64,000 bases of DNA from Carallia brachiata (taxonomy: Eukaryota > Streptophyta > Magnoliopsida > Malpighiales > Rhizophoraceae), in NCBI GenBank assembly GCA_021464245.1, contig JADCRB010000070.1, forward strand, positions 1 through 64,000, given 5' to 3'. Below are positions 12,255 to 23,389 of this stretch, piece after piece. The notes under the pieces are model-generated. The model had not been told where the DNA came from. It was given only the letters and a program-made list of their open reading frames with translations, and searched no databases. How positions within the stretch are numbered: the first letter of the stretch is position 1; each line of letters begins with the position of its first letter. Made by a program: the position numbers and the translations under genes.

Positions 12255-13590
12255 GCAACCCTAACCATATTTAATCTAATTGTGATCTTCTCTCGAACTC
12301 ACATAAAGTAAATTAAACTCATTAAAAATAGATAATTTTTATTGATATCATATGAATTTATCTCATGTCTGACTCAAAATTCATATATTTATCTATTTAG
12401 TGTACGATTGTGTCTCATCTGTCGATCTCAACACAAATCCTATGACTACTTTCATAATGGCCAGGCACAAAAGCATATTTAAGAACAAAATAGATAAATC
12501 AAATCAAGTTCTCAACATATAATAGTACTATAATCAAAAGAACTATAAAATATCCACAAAAATTATATAATCCAACCCTGAACTAAGTTACATCTCTTTT
12601 GCCTTAATTTAGAATTCTAGCTGCTCATGCTAAAAATTAAAGGAAAATTAACAATTAACATTAAAAGTTCAAAGGAGAAAAAAAACTAAAGGAAAAGAAT
12701 TAGAAAACTCATTTCCGACTTCTTTAAAGTCCTCCCTTGTGTTCTTCTCCTCTTCTCTCTATGTTTCTCTCTATGTCATCTTTCAAAATAGCCTCCAAAA
12801 GTCCTCTAACTCTTCTGTAACTTTAGTATTTATAGTCCCCTCAAATAATAAAATTATAAGCCTTAAAGAGTCCAACTTCAAATCGGAAAAGGATATGTAA
12901 ATCTTCTGGACAGTTTTAACCTTGTATCTTCGGATCCAAATTTCGACCCCTACCAGGAAAAATCTGAAGTCGGGCAAAACAGCAAACTTGTAGCTCTTAG
13001 GTTCGATTGCATTTAAGAATCATTCGATTCTGACTTGTGTAGAGGAAGTGATGGGTAAAATACCGAGCAGTGTGCAAAGCTAAAAAATCTATCCGAATAG
13101 TATCAAATCTGCCTCAATTACTTCTATTTGCATTCATTTAACTTACAAGATATAAAATAACAAATAGAATAAAATCCACCAATAAACATAATATTCACAT
13201 AAATAAATATCAAATTAAATATAACATTATACGTAATATCTATGCAAATATTAAACTTATCAATTCCCTCATACTTGAACTATTACTTGTCCTCAATCAA
13301 TCACATATCAAAAATATCACATGGCCTTCACCAAAATTCCATCCAAATCAAGTTCTCGAAACAGTGCCTCATTAACACAGTACAAGATCGATCTAAAAGT
13401 ATCACTCAACACTTTACTAATCAAATATAATTAACAATGTCATCATTCTCCACAAAACAAGTTTTAAATTGATTAACCGTATGCAAGAACCTTCATTGAT
13501 CAATGATAACACTTAACCACCGTCATGTAGAAAGTAATTACACACACTCATCCAAAATCCAAAGACCAAAATTATCTTCTTTTAAAAATA
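12255..13590 (-). repeat. Left (3') LTR portion of the Athila-like element
   Basis: Aligns along its length to 18366-19681, with scattered substitutions and small indels (for example the shared text around CCAACCCTGAACTAAG, and TTCCCTCATACTTGAACTATT). Its first roughly 330 bp, present in the right copy from 18032, are missing here. U3 sequence probably continues to the right beyond 13590, where the other copy is cut off. Confidence 0.75.
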
Positions 13591-15230
13591 TAAAACCACA
13601 CTAGGGATCAATGGGAATTAATTGTTTTAGCTTTTTTTTTTTTTTTTTGATTTATGTATCGGAGGCTTTAACACTCTTCTCTAAATACCGACATATTTTT
13701 TACACGAACACCATCACTTGTGGTGTCAGTACCCAATTACTACTTCACAAGCAAATATTTAGAGTGCTTTGCATACTTATAATTCAACTTACCGTTTGAC
13801 GTGAAGACCAACAATTGTAATGCTGACCCCTAGTTACTCAGTAACTCAAAACAGCGAAGTAGCTAACTTATTAGCAACTTGCAAGCCTCGTTCTTTTTTT
13901 TTTCTCAATTCCTAAATCATATCCCCAAAATTCTTCAGAAGAAAAGAAAATAATATTTGTTCAAGTACTTCAAATGAGTGTACATAATTAAAAATTGCAT
14001 AAAGATCTCTAAAAGTTAGCATCTCTCTTTAAAAGATCATCACACAATTTTAAAATTAAATTAGAAACAAAAATTTTTTAAGTGGCAAACAAGTTCACTA
14101 CTAACTATCTTTGACTAGTTAATATCAAATAATATTCAAAGACTAACGTTGGATGTATTAGTACTATCATCGGAGTCCAAAAATTTAGCTCAAACAGAAT
14201 TCAAGTGAAACTCATGTAAAATCGTGCAAATACACAAAAATTAGCATTAAAGAGCAAAAAAAAATTGGGCAAAAATTCAAAATAACACCTCTCTCCCACA
14301 CTTAGCCAACATTGTCCTCAATGTTGCAATAAAAACATAACTGAAAAAAAAAAACAAAGAGGACAAAACTACCCAAATAGAGCGAAGGGAAAAAAAAAAC
14401 AATACTCATATGCGTCGCATCATCGAACAAACAACCTACGAACAAACAATAGGAGATAAGAAAATTAAAGACAAAGAGAAGAAAACAGAGAGCGAAAACA
14501 TATGCTAGCCTAAATCCTAGAAAGCAAATAAATCTAATTCTAAATAATCTAAATCATTGAAAAGGAAAAATAAAAATAAAAACAAAAACAACGTAATCAA
14601 TAAAAAAAAAATTAGAAGCAAGGAGTTAGGTAGAATTAAGAAGAATAAAAAGAAAACAGATAAACCTTTTGTTTTTAATTAAATCGGACCTAGTCCGGAC
14701 CTGGACCAAGTCCAGTTCAATGATCTTGTGAAGGCATAATGGGTCCAGACCTTGTCTGGTCCATGATCGGACCAGGTCAGTCCTCTCTAATAATTCCAGC
14801 ATGGGACCAGACCCAGTCTGGTCTATGACTGGACCAGGATGCTCCCATATTCAATTCCAGCATGCAACCTAACCTTGTCCGGTCAATAACTAGACCAAAT
14901 CGTGCACTTTTTTTTTTTCAAATCTATTCTCAGATTCCCTTTGAGCATATATATGTATATATATAAAAACATTTCAATTAACACACATATATTCATCAAT
15001 AGGATTCCTTTATTACTCATGCCCACCCCACACTTAAGATAAACAATATCAATGTATCGAACAATAAGGTCAAAAGTGAGGGTAAGAAATACTTCCTGAA
15101 CCAAGTAACTTATAATTCATTGCTTTGCAAAGAACATGCTTTTCCTTCTCAAGTTCCTACAATCACACCAAAAGAAAACAAACTAAATTAAACTGATCAA
15201 TCAAATTAAATTAAAAAAGAGTAAACATTG
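13591..15230. other. Non-coding 3' region (U3 and/or untranslated) of the Athila-like element
   Basis: No coding sequence. It contains the phrase CCCACACTTAGCC, seen in 3' parts of Athila-type elements, and at 14690-14895 degenerate repeats built on GGACCAGGTC/GGACCAGACC. The boundary at about 15230 is marked by TTGTTGGGAGATAACCCAA (minus strand) just after the pol tail. Confidence 0.45.
14690..14895. repeat. Degenerate tandem repeats with GGACCAGRYC core
   Basis: Three to four imperfect copies of about 60-65 bp carrying TGGTCYATGAYYGGACCAGG and ATTCCAGCATG blocks (14750-14890). Visible by eye; unit boundaries are approximate. Confidence 0.5.
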
Positions 15231-15299
15231 GGTTATCTCCCAACAAGCGCTATATTTAACGTCTATAGCTAAACATTCTTCTCTTGAATTAAGAAGGAC

Positions 15300-15991
15300 A
15301 ATCACAAAGAGGATAAGGCCTTAAGTTGCCTCTGTGAACTTTAATCACCCGAGACTTCTCACTCCAAATATCAACTACTCCTTGGGGATACACCTTGTGC
15401 ACTGTGAATGATCCTAATAATTGTTTTTCTTTTGCTTCCACGGGATTGGCTCACCATAAACATCATAGAGAAGCACTTTCTCTCCCTTCTTGAAGTTACT
15501 TCCTGAGTTAGCCTCTTGGAGAGGTTGCTCAAATAGCATCTCAAATGCACTTGCCAAGTCTATGTCCACGTTCTTCGGATCCTCTTTGGGTGGGTTCGAT
15601 ATTTTCACCATGAAATATGTATCCTCCACTGATAAACTCTTCAATGCCTTAAATACATTGAATACAAGTTCTTCCTTTCCTACTCGAAATGTCAGCTTCT
15701 CTTACTCCACATCAATAAGTGCCTTGCTAGTGGCTAAGAATGGCCTCCCTAATATTATCGGGATGTCTACATCCTCATCCATATCTAGCACTACAAAATC
15801 AGCTAGAAAATAGAATTTTACCACTTTAACTCACACATTCTCAATCTTTCCATATGGGTACTTGATGGATTGATCAGCTAGCTGTAAGGACACTGAAGTT
15901 GGCTCCAATTTTCCTATCTTTAGCATCCTAAAAAGAGATAAAGGCATCAAATTAATGTTGGCACCTAGGTCACACAAACAACGTTCACTGC
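15300..15991 (-). pseudogene. Athila-like protease fragment joined to pol C-terminal tail
   Basis: Reading right to left, about 15991-15690 encodes a pepsin-like retroviral protease remnant (DLGANINLMPLSLF, then [17 protein letters not shown]). At 15644-15414 the frame continues through KALKSLSVEDTYF and ends with FKKGEKVLLYD. A shifted frame at about 15415-15300 gives GSFTVHKVYPQGVVDIW and LRPY, which resembles the segment after integrase at the end of Athila pol. The RT-RNase H-integrase block is therefore missing. Stops and frame changes break the frame. Confidence 0.65.
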
Positions 15992-17675
15992 CTAAACTAC
16001 CAATAGTATAAGGTATAATAAAACTCCCTGCTTAGGAGGTAATTTATTTTGGAGAATAGCACTGCACTCCTCAATTAAGGTAACTGTGGCGTGTTCCTCG
16101 AGTCTCTTCTTGTTTGATATAATCTCTTTCAGGAACTTTGCATATGAAGGCATCTGTGCAATTGTTTCTGCAAAAGGAATGTTGATGTGGATCTTCTTAA
16201 ACATGTCTAAAAATTTAAGAAAATTTTTGTCATCTTTCCTCTTCTTCAGCTTGTTGGGGAATGGAATTAGAGGGACATATGGCTTGACTTCTAGGGGAGA
16301 AGTGGTTGGAACTACCTCTTCATTGTTGTCCTGCCCTCCCTTTCCTTCATCATTAACTTTCTTAGCCACATATTCCTCTTCTTCGTGACCTCCCTTAATG
16401 AACTTATGTTTTTGCTGAGCATTAGTGGGATTTCCTACTACCTTCCCACTTCTCAATGTAATTGCCAAGGCATTCTCTATTGGATTCACCTCGGTGTTAC
16501 TAGGGAGTTGGCCTTGATTCCTATTTGAAACTACTTTTGCTAACTGACCAATCTGCACCTCCAAAGTATGAATGAAAGTTTGGTGTGTGGATGCAACTTG
16601 GTCAATCTTCAAGTTCAACTTCTTCATCTCAGTATCTTACTGTGACATCCTCTCATCCATCTTGAACATGTACTGCATGAACCTGTCTTCTATTTGTGAC
16701 TTCTTCTCCTAAAGTTGAGATGGTTGACCTTGAAATTGGGGTCTCTACTGCTGAAACCCTGGTAGTACTATTGGTCTTGCATTACCCTGCTCTTTTCACC
16801 CAAAAATTTGGATTGTAAGTGTTGGAGTATGGGTCATTCCTCTGCTATTCTCCAGCATAATTAATCTCTTCCACCGACTTGCCTAAGTCTTTACCCATGC
16901 AAGCGGCTTTGATTTGTCCAAAACGTCCACAATAAGAGCATTGTTTCCTCTGCACCAAGTCTCTACTCAACAATAACTTCACTTGACGAGATAAGTCATC
17001 TATCTTGAATGCTACATAAACGTGTGAAGATATCTCATAAACTCCAGCTCTACGTCCTCTGATAGCTTTTTGCTGGGAGTTATCTGCCAGCAACTCATAA
17101 ATATCATACAGCTCATCTGCTGACTTATTACTCACATAACGTCCAGCTGTTGAATCTACCAACATTTGAGAATTGCTAACAAGACCCTCGTAGAAGAACT
17201 GCATCTGGAGGGGTTTGGAAAATTGATGGTGTGGGCACTGTACTAGAAGCATTTTGAACCTCTCTCACGCCTCGTGAAAGGGCTTAGCATCCATTTGTGA
17301 AAAGGAAAAAATTTTGTTCCGAAGCTCTACAGTCTTTTGATGGGAGTAAAATTTTAGCATAAACTTGTTGTAAATTTGCTCCCATATAATGAGTGATCCA
17401 TCTGGCAGGTTAATGAGCCAACTCTTCACCATATCTTTGAGGGTGTAAGGGAAGCATCTCATTTTCAACTCATCCTCTGAACATCTCCTGAGAGAAAAAG
17501 TCTCTATCGTGCTATAGAAGTCTCGTAGGAAAGTAAGTTGGTCCTCACTTAGTAGACCATAAAACGATGGTAACATATTGAATAACATGGTCTTGAGATC
17601 GTAATTACGAGCTACTGTACTCAATCTGATGCCAGATGGTGAAGGACCAATCACAGGCCTTTGGATGTCCTTCAT
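15992..17675 (-). pseudogene. Athila-like gag, broken
   Basis: The segment 17675-17265 carries the retrotransposon gag capsid domain (LSEDQLTFLRDFYSTIETFS, MVKSWLINLPDGSLIIWEQI). 17252-16845 holds the capsid C-terminus and a zinc knuckle CSYCGRFGQIKAAC, in which the expected histidine is Q. 16627-15992 holds the gag-protease linker (IGQLAKVVSNRNQGQLPSNT, ALAITLRSGKV). At least two frameshifts or stops separate the segments. Gag would form the virus-like particle and package RNA; this copy cannot make a full protein. Confidence 0.75.
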
Positions 17676-18008
17676 TCTAATTCTCGTCTACTCCCTCACC
17701 TCTTGTCCATTGTTGAGTAGTTGCTCTTCTATAACCTGGCCATCTGTGTCACCTACTCTTTCAGCCATCTCTGAGCGTTTTAATGCCTGATTCTGTCAAC
17801 AAAATCTTTCGATCTTGAGGTTCAAGGGAAGAAGATTAGTGCTCTTAGATGATCGCAATTGCATGCACTACCTGCAATCACGAAAAAATAAACAAGTAAA
17901 CCGAAAACTTAAAATAAATAAATCAATAAAACTAAAATAAGCTAAATCTAAAACCTAATAAACAAAACGAATAATAAAACAATCAAAAATCACAATTAAT
18001 ATTCTATT

Positions 18009-18029
18009 CCCCAGCAACGGGACCAAAAA
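18009..18029 (-). other. Primer binding site of the Athila-like element
   Basis: The minus strand reads GTTTTTGGTCCCGTTGCTGG next to the LTR end at 18032. From memory, it resembles the tRNA-Asp-type PBS common in Athila elements, with a few mismatches. It fixes the element's orientation. Confidence 0.55.
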
Positions 18030-18031
18030 CT

Positions 18032-19681
18032 TGGTTGGGTAAAATCCTGCAAGTGTAAAGGACGGATCGTAGAAATAAAACCTGGTGAATATTTTAGGTG
18101 TCGAACCCAAGGGAACAAATGATCAATTATAATTTATGTTGTTTTAGCAGAAAGTTGATGTTACGAAAATTATAAAAAGAAAATAAATACTACTCAATTA
18201 AGCAACATAATTAATAAAACAAAACTAATGACAATTTAAAGACCACTCAAGAATAAAAACATTAAGGCTATGGGTTTTCACTTAGAAGGGATTGAACTAT
18301 ATGAAATTTTGTGGACAAGCAATTTGAATGTCAAATTCTTCTTATTTAGTTAGTATTCTTTATCAAACAACCTTAACTATATTCAATCTAATTGTGATCT
18401 TCTCTCGAACTCACACATAGTAGATTAAACTCATTAAAAACAGAGAATTTTTATTGACATCATATGAATTTATCTCATGTCTAACTCAACGTTCATATAT
18501 TTATCTATTTAGTGCACGATTGTGTCACATCTGTTGATCTTAACACAAATTTTATGACTACTTTCATGATAGCCAGGCACAAAAGCATATTTAAGAGCAA
18601 AATAGATAAATCAAATCAAGTTCTCAATATATAATAGCAATATAATCAAAAAAATTATAAAATATCCACAAAAATTATATAATCCAACCCTGAACTAAGC
18701 TATATCCCTTTTGCCCTAATTTAGGGTTCTAACTACTCATGCTAAAAATCAAAGGAAAATTAATAATTAACATTAAAAAGTTCAAAGGAGAAAAAAACTA
18801 AAAGAAAAGAATTAGAAAACTCTTCTCCGACGTATTCAAAGTCCTCCCTTGTGTTCTTCTCTTCTTCTCTCTATGTTTCTCTCTATGTCGTCTTTCAAAA
18901 TAGCCTCCAAAAGTCTTCTAACTCTTCTGTAACTTTAGTATTTATAGTCCCCTCATGTCGGAAAAGGATTTGTAAATCTTTTAGACAGTTTTGACCCGAT
19001 ATTTTCGGACCCAAATTTCGACCCCTTCCAGGCAGAATCTGAAGTCGGGCAAAACAGCAAACTTGTAGCTCTATCTCTTAGCTTCAATTCCGTTTAAGAA
19101 TCATCTGATTCCAACTTGTGTAGAGGAAGTTATGGGTAAAATACTGAGCAGTGTGTAAAGTTAAAAAATCTGCCCGAATAGTATCAAATCCCCCCCTCCC
19201 CCAATTGCTTCTATTTGCATCTATTTAAACTACAAGATATAAAATAACAAATAGAAGTAAAATCCACCAATAAACATAATATTCACATAAACAAATATCA
19301 AATTAAATATAGCATTGTACGTAATATCTATGCAAATATTAAACTTATCAAATTCCCTCATACTTGAACTATTGCTGGTCCTCAAGCAATCACACATCAA
19401 AAATATCACATGGCCTTCACCAAAATTTCATTCAAATCAAGTTCTCGAAACAGTGCCTCATTAACACAGTACAAAATCAATTTAAAAGCATCACTCAACA
19501 CTTTACTAGTCAAATATAATCAACAACGTCCTCATTCTCTACAAAACAAGTTATAAATTGACTAACCGTATGCAAGAACCCTTCATTGATCAATGATAAC
19601 ACTTAGCTACCGTCATGTAAAAAGTAATTACACACACTTATCCACAGTCCAAAAACAAAAATTATCTTCTTTTAAAAATAC
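18032..19681 (-). repeat. Right (5') LTR of the Athila-like element, outer end truncated
   Basis: Starts TGGTTGGGTAAAATCC beside the PBS. 18366-19681 matches the left copy. Homology stops at about 19681, 120 bp before the tandem duplication begins. Confidence 0.7.
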
Positions 19682-19802
19682 TATAACTCTTAGCAGTCCT
19701 TAGTGTAAAATCTCTTGTCTCAATATCTAAGCATTGCTTGCATGTGTTGAATAAATCCATAATGAATGCATAGTCCCATTCTAGATAGGCTATGTAGTCC
19801 TC

Positions 19803-21204
19803 TTTGCCTCCATAGTGGACCATGAGTCAAACCATTATGGTCCCTTATACCTGTCAACACGCAGACAAGCATTAGACCGAAAAAAAAAAAACGAAAACGA
19901 CAACACAACAAACCATTAACTTCCTCAAAAGCCACACCCACTACCGTTATGGTCACAGAAAATTAATTTAAAATCAATATTTGAGGAAACAGTCAAGAAA
20001 TTCATTCTTAGCCTAAGAGAAAATATCGTCTAAATGGTAAAATGCCACTTCAGATCGAAAAATCATATGTATTTCACATCCATAGACAAATCCTCACTTA
20101 AATGGGTTATTTTGATGTACAAAATATAAATTTCAACCATTGATTCTACTTTCTAAACAAAAAATTTATTTTCAACCCTAACGTTAATCTTAAGTCGCCA
20201 CCATCCCAAATAATCAACCAAATAACACATGAAAACTAATAAATCGACATCAAGAACCCTAAATCACTCACAAATTACTTCTTTGAAGTGAAATTATATG
20301 TTTTCTAGCCAAATCAAAGAGTTTCTCTTTTGAGTTCCTTTTTTCGGTGGAGAGAAATTGAAGAAAATTTATTGACGGCTTGGTTGCAAATAATTTTAGA
20401 TTTTTTTTCTTACATATATCTATGAGAATATTGTAGTCATTTTATCATTTTCATCACGATTGACTGACGACTTTTAATCAGAGTATATTTTTTATAATTT
20501 TTAAAATTAAGAAATATTAATTATAAATACACTCTATTTTAAAATAATAAATATAAATTACCTATTTTATAAGCACCCTTTGATCCGATATCGCCGAGTA
20601 GATTAGTTTGCGTTTGAAAAAGGAAAAAGCATCTGTTCAAAAAAACAAAAAAGAAAAAAGCCACAAAAACTAGCACGCACGACCGGCCCCCACACATTAA
20701 AGCAAGGTCCAAGTCAAGTCGGCCACTTCCTACAGTGCCAGGACAGCTTTATTTTCATTTGCTAAGATGCGTTGTACGGACATGCTTTTTTCTTTTTTGT
20801 TGGTGTATCTGTATTGAATATACGTCAGGCACAATATAAAAATTATCTATTAAATATATTTTTTATTAAAAAATTGAATACAGTTTGAAAATTTTGTAGA
20901 AATGCTAAGAACATGTTTCGAATATACCATGAAAATGCTTTAAAAAAAATAATAAAAAAGAAATTATCGATGGCCTGTTGTCCATTTCTCACGCGGACGG
21001 CAAGTCATCATTTTTTTTTTTAATTTTAAAATGAGATTATGTGAAGTATATCCATATATTCAAGTTGTATGCTCATTTTTGTTAGATTTTAATTTACATT
21101 ACGAGATTTCAAATATAATTAACAAAATTATATCATAAAATTTATTTTAACAAAAAAAAATAAATTTAATCTAAAAATTACTTTATAATCTATATTATAA
21201 TTTA

Positions 21205-21248
<44 letters not shown>

Positions 21249-22524
21249 GTACACATATCATTTTTATATTTTAATATTTTTAAAATTAACATATTAATAT
21301 ATCTATGCCTATTGTATCTATCTCTACTTGTATCTACGCAGAATTGCTTATTTTCGACACGCAAGAAACAAGTCATCGCCAATCACAATCAAATAGAGTT
21401 AGAAGCCTGCAAATCTATGGTGCTTACAGTGGAACAGCCAATGGTTGTTGCGCTATCATTGCATGGTAAGTTCACGTAGGTGGCCCTATCTAATCCGATT
21501 ATAGAATTGAAAGATTGGGAAAGTTTTAAAATACATAGATGAGGAAAATGTTTAACGCCAAAACAAAAGGCAATTATTTTTTTTAGTAATTTTTATATCT
21601 TTATTACATATTAATCTAAATGGTATCACTTATCATAAATGACTAAAAAAAAATTGTAAAAGCTTATAAAATTTACTAATAAAGTTGATTTATAATAAAT
21701 TTATACATACTATGCACTAAGAGTAATCTTGTCACTGTCTCGCCGCAATCCTCGGTTCTCTCTAGTTTTTCAATTCGAACAAGGTATGTTCACACTAGCA
21801 ACTACCTTACCATAGTTCCAATTGAGAAAAAGAAGAAAGAAAAGGAGGTTCCCAGCAGCTCGGTTAGGCCCATATCTTGGCTCGTCAATTTTTTTTTTTT
21901 AAATCAATCTCATCATCAAATCTGCCCAATGAAAATCATCAAATTTGTTAGCTCACCGAATAAAAAAGGTGGTGGATTAAAGAAGAATTTTTTTTATCAA
22001 AATTAAAGACGAATTTGATGACTGAATTTAGTGCATTGTCTAGAGATATTAGGCCAAATGGACTATTTAATTGGGAGCCCAAGCCATCTAAACTATAAAA
22101 ATAACAAAAATCTAACTAATCCGACTCTTTTTTCTAAAAAATAAAACTGGCAAATAAACGATGCCCCCTATTTCTTCTATGAACCCTAATGTGTAAAAAA
22201 AAAATTTTAAAAAAAAAAGAAAAAAAAAAAGAAAAACCAGGTCTTGATCGTGAGCAACTCCATGGAAGGTCCAATTAAAGCAGACCGAAGCTATTTCATT
22301 CCAAACCATGTATGCAATTGCAACCAATTTAGACAGTGCCAAATTTTAGCAAACGCAAATGCCCAATGGTTGAGGACAAAAAAAAATTATTGATTATTCT
22401 TCGATCATATTTATTAAATGAATCCAGACTTATTATCAGTTGAAAAAACAACATGCCAAACTACATCATTCTGAAGATGCAACAATTTGTCACCAAAGGG
22501 ATTTGTATGAGCTGCTTTTGTCAA
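19803..22524 (+). repeat. Tandem duplication copy A, left part
   Basis: From TTTGCCTCCATAGTGGACCA this segment matches copy B (33121 onward) along its whole length, with a low level of substitutions and small indels. It ends at the insertion point of element E1; the rest of copy A is at 32583-33119. Contents are non-coding AT-rich DNA, a TA microsatellite, and a weak ORF that is open in copy B (34624-34854) but has a stop in copy A (CACGTAGG versus CACGCAGG). No gene is recognised. Confidence 0.9.
21208..21246 (+). repeat. (TA)n microsatellite, copy A
   Basis: About 19 TA units. The copy B counterpart lies at 34521-34558. Confidence 0.9.
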
Positions 22525-23169
22525 TGTAAACAAATAAATAAATTTAAAAAAAAAAAAAAAAAAAAAAAGTGGTTGGCAGCTGCCAACCTTTGCCTTTAAT
22601 GCCACCAACCAATTGGTTAGTGGCAGGCATGGGGGAGGCCTATAAATGGCCTCCCCCCAATTAGAAAGAAGCAGAGAAAAGAAAGAAGAAAAAAGAAAAG
22701 AGACAGCCAGCAGCAGGCGAAAAAAAAAAAAAAGAAAGAAGAAAAAAAAAGAAAAAAAAAAAAAGAGAGATAGTAAAAAAAAAAAAATCAAAATATTAAA
22801 TCCGGCTGGGATTAAGCCTCATACGGCCCTCAGCAAAATCAGGCAGCTCATCCGAGAACAAGTCCATTCGACCCTCGGTGAAATTAAGTCAGATCGGCTC
22901 AGATCGAGTCTCTACGGTTCCTAAACGTAGTCAAAACATCCAAATCAGACACAGTTTCAGTCTATCCAGTTCAAGAAAAAGCGGTGGAAATTATTTCTGT
23001 CAAGATCAAGCTCGTGCAGCCCTTGACGGAGTCAAAAAAAGGAACACTAATCGGAGGATCTACGGAGATCGACCCCACGTAAATTTTCTTTTACTTTACA
23101 ATTTTTATTTGTAATTTATTTTTGTATTTTCGAGTTTAATTGTTTTAGACTCGAAATTTACGCTTTACA
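22525..23169 (+). repeat. E1 5' LTR (645 bp)
   Basis: Starts TGTAAACAAATAAA and ends CGCTTTACA. U3 contains an A-run, two palindromes (GGTTGGCAGCTGCCAACC at 22571-22588; GCCACCAACC AATTGGTTAGTGGC at 22601-22624, one mismatch) and a TATA box TATAAAT at 22641-22647. From about 22799 (AAATCCGGCTGGGATTAAG) it becomes homologous to the E2 LTR. Confidence 0.93.
22641..22647 (+). promoter_or_regulatory. TATA box in E1 5' LTR
   Basis: GGCCTATAAATGGCC, centrally placed in the LTR and present unchanged in the 3' LTR (32036-32042). It is the likely core promoter for element transcription. Confidence 0.6.
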
Positions 23170-23389
23170 AATTTTTGGCACGCTCGGTGGGACATCTTCA
23201 CCTCCCATCTCTTGTTCCTTAAAAAAAAAAAAGAGGTAAAAGGGGAGCCGAGAGAAAAAAAAAGTAAAAAAAAAAGTAAAAAAGTAAAAAGTAAAAAAAA
23301 AATAAAAAAGTAAAAAGTAAAAAAAAAGTAAAAAGTAAAAAAAAAAGTAAAAAAAAAAAAAAAAATTTTACAGGTGTTCAGCACATCAA
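23170..23389 (+). other. E1 leader: primer binding site and A-rich GTAAAAA repeats
   Basis: Directly after the LTR, AATTTTTGGCACGCTCGGTG follows. I recall this PBS-type sequence from Tat/Grande-like elements; the primer tRNA is not certain. Then comes a simple-sequence stretch of A-runs broken by GT (23221-23365), and TTTTACAGGTGTTCAGCAC before the gag ATG. Confidence 0.55.

Larger units (their letters stand above)
12255..19681 (-). mobile_element. Decayed Athila-like Ty3/Gypsy element, internally deleted and truncated at both ends
   Basis: Two direct repeats (12255-13590 and 18366-19681) are its LTR remnants. Between them lie, on the minus strand, an Athila-type gag, a protease fragment and the C-terminal pol tail, but no RT, RNase H or integrase. 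A PBS resembling the tRNA-Asp-type PBS of Athila elements lies at 18009-18029. The left LTR copy lacks its U5 end and the right copy lacks its outer U3 end, so no target duplication can be found. All coding frames contain stops or frameshifts. It could only have moved with help from a related autonomous element, and it is now dead. Confidence 0.8.

Noticed and set aside
22646..22924. ORF in the E1 5' LTR (lysine-rich), and its counterpart at 32041-32289
   Set aside because: It is translated A-rich LTR sequence with GAAAG repeats, not a protein domain.
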